In this document: piece after piece, positions 59,297 to 64,000 of the stretch
How the letters are laid out: the number at the start of each line of letters is the position of its first letter
Numbering within the stretch: the stretch's first letter is position 1
From: Chrysomallon squamiferum
Taxonomy: Eukaryota > Mollusca > Gastropoda > Neomphalida > Peltospiridae
Direction of reading: 5' to 3'
NCBI GenBank assembly: GCA_012295275.1
Contig: CM022676.1
Location: 15,138,122-15,202,121 of the forward strand
DNA length: 64,000 nt
Notes under the pieces: generated by a model
Database searches by the model: none
What the model was told of the DNA's origin: nothing
The model's input: only the letters and a program-made list of their open reading frames with translations
Made by a program: the position numbers and the translations under genes

Positions 59297-59870
59297 CTGA
59301 AATCATAAGTATTAGATCGATTTAAATGCAACGTGACAAGCAAACCGATCAAAATAGCACTTAAGGTATAACTTCCGCATTCAATAGTTAATATGGGTTA
59401 CCTCCCTTGTGGTAGATTGAAATCGAGCGCTCGATACTAAGTAAAACGGGTAAGTCTGCATAAACTTAATGTTCAGAACTTCAAGTGTTTCGTAAGAGAT
59501 GCATGGAAAAGAAGAACATTTTTCAGTCTATTAGACATTTTGCTGCGAACAGACACAATTCATCTATACGTGTCTCAGTGTCGCTAGATATTTTCGTTGA
59601 CCATCTTATCAGAGTCATCGGCCCCGAATGAAGCAAAGCACTGGGACCCGTATGTGTACACATACACTGACTGCACGTGTTACTTGACCAGGGGTCCCCA
59701 TAGGTAACGCCCAGTGTACCTATACCTTACGACGATGCTGACTACATATTTAGTCCTGGTCTTAATATTGAAGCAATTCATCCCACCATCTATTTCAAGG
59801 TTAAAACTCCTTCCAGTTATTAGTATAAGAATAACTATAACGTAAAATCAGAGGAATTTTTTAAACATAA

Positions 59871-59885
59871 TTTATTTGTTTTATT
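59871..59885 (-). promoter_or_regulatory. Polyadenylation signals of the small secreted-protein gene
   Basis: Two AATAAA hexamers on the minus strand (59880-59885 and 59871-59876), a normal distance after the TAA at 59930. Confidence 0.55.
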
Positions 59886-59929
59886 GAAGAACTTTTCTTT
59901 AAGTAAAACCAAGAATTGAGAAATACTTG

Positions 59930-62630
<2,701 letters not shown>

Positions 62631-62854
62631 CTTTGTTGTCTTCGTCCGAATGATGGTGACGACGGTCGAGTTGGTGTTTAAACAGAGAAAGAAACATGAA
62701 CCTCTCAAACAAATGTCGCCTCTTCTCACCAGTGAACCTTCCACCATCTAATTAGCTTTACACTTTCCTGTGAACAGTAATTTATCTTTTGATATTATCA
62801 TAATCATTGTTGATTTCTGGACGTCCGCAGTCTGTTAATTGTAATAAAACACAC

Positions 62855-63185
<331 letters not shown>

Positions 63186-63189
63186 GTAT

Positions 63190-64000
63190 GTATGTATGTA
63201 TATGATTACATAGCTAGATAGATATATATGACATTGCAAATAATGAAATATAATAACTTTCTCTGTCTGTATCTCTCTTTCTCTCTCTTTGTGAAACACA
63301 CACACACAGACACACAAACACACACAGACACACACACAGAGACATGCATATTGACATACTCAGTTGATCCTTTCAACTTTACATTCGATTCAAACTAAAG
63401 TTGGCTGACGGCACGTCTAAAACAAACACGTAAATAAATAAATAAATTTAATTATAGAAACACGTTTACACCTTTACAGTGGGTGAATGAAAAACCGTAA
63501 ATATTTTAAGATACGTTTTGAGTTCAAATTTTAGTACAGAGCGATATATTTTAAGATAAAATAATAACAATAATAATAATAGTAATAAAATTTAATAAAA
63601 AGATCGGTATAAGATTTAAATAATCAATTTCTGATAAAATATCCAAAGAGTATTACAGTATAGAATTGTGAAATGTAATAATTTATAAATTTATAATCAG
63701 ATACTTTCAGCAAGTTAGCGGCTACTATTCATCTTTCTTACCAGCTCCAACCACTTCCTTTAGACTTAATTATTTAGTGTAACATATGTGTGCGGAAGCG
63801 CAGAAGTCTTATCTGTATGTGTTTCTGGCTTATACATTTACGTAAGCTTCACATATATTTGTTTATGCGTTTTTATATGCGTATGTAAATGTGTTTGACA
63901 GTAAGGTATTTATATGCCATTTTATTATTATTTTTCTTTTTCTTAACCGAAAAAATGTTTCTACATTTTGTCCCCTGTACTGTGGTGTATACGGTAATTA
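63190..64000. other. Right edge: unique AT-rich DNA
   Basis: (CA)n at 63296-63345 and scattered short (AAT) runs. Nothing coding recognised. Confidence 0.6.

Overview
The window is AT-rich animal DNA. Its small exons sit in long introns with GT/AG splice sites, and microsatellites are very dense ((AG)n, (AAT)n, (TA)n, (GATA)n). It also holds a LINE fossil, a tRNA-derived SINE and a 3-kb minisatellite field. No bacterial-type gene is present. The overall texture fits a mollusc, most probably a cephalopod, but that is inference: no sequence here fixes the species.

Three host genes can be built exon by exon, all on the minus strand. (1) From 23339 leftwards past base 1 runs a secreted or membrane SRCR (scavenger receptor cysteine-rich) protein: a TATA box, a signal-peptide exon, then nine group-A SRCR domains, each coded by a 145-nt and a 170/176-nt exon. 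The nine are three copies of an A-B-C three-domain cassette, and the introns are duplicated with the exons. The last exon in view ends at a good donor, so the gene continues to the left. (2) From the assembly gap (48801-49000) to 42894 runs the 3' part of a type I membrane receptor: Thr-rich stalk, fibronectin type III domain, transmembrane helix, and a short tail with tyrosine motifs ending at a clear stop codon. A decayed Ig-like exon lies in one intron. (3) From 62630 to 59930 a two-exon gene encodes a 142-residue secreted protein of unknown family. A His-rich tail seen by reading straight on from exon 1 is intron.

Between genes 1 and 2, and inside the first intron of gene 1, lies an array of diverged units of about 4 kb (18.9-37.6 kb). 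These units carry copies of the promoter and first-exon region of gene 1. Two copies show a recognisable but disabled signal-peptide exon, and a piece of SRCR intron is stranded at 25.8 kb. A plus-strand LINE fossil follows at 38.1-40.7 kb.

From 50.1 to 56.1 kb is a mobile-element and repeat block. It holds a tRNA-SINE, a broken SF3-helicase (parvoviral NS1-like) gene flanked by inverted copies of one minisatellite, a large palindrome with tRNA-like arms, and 3 kb of the same minisatellite with higher-order repeats. Nothing convincing is seen in 56.1-59.2 kb or in 63.4-64.0 kb. The SRCR locus, with cassette amplification plus repeated promoter/first-exon modules, and the helicase-minisatellite palindrome are the parts most worth following up.
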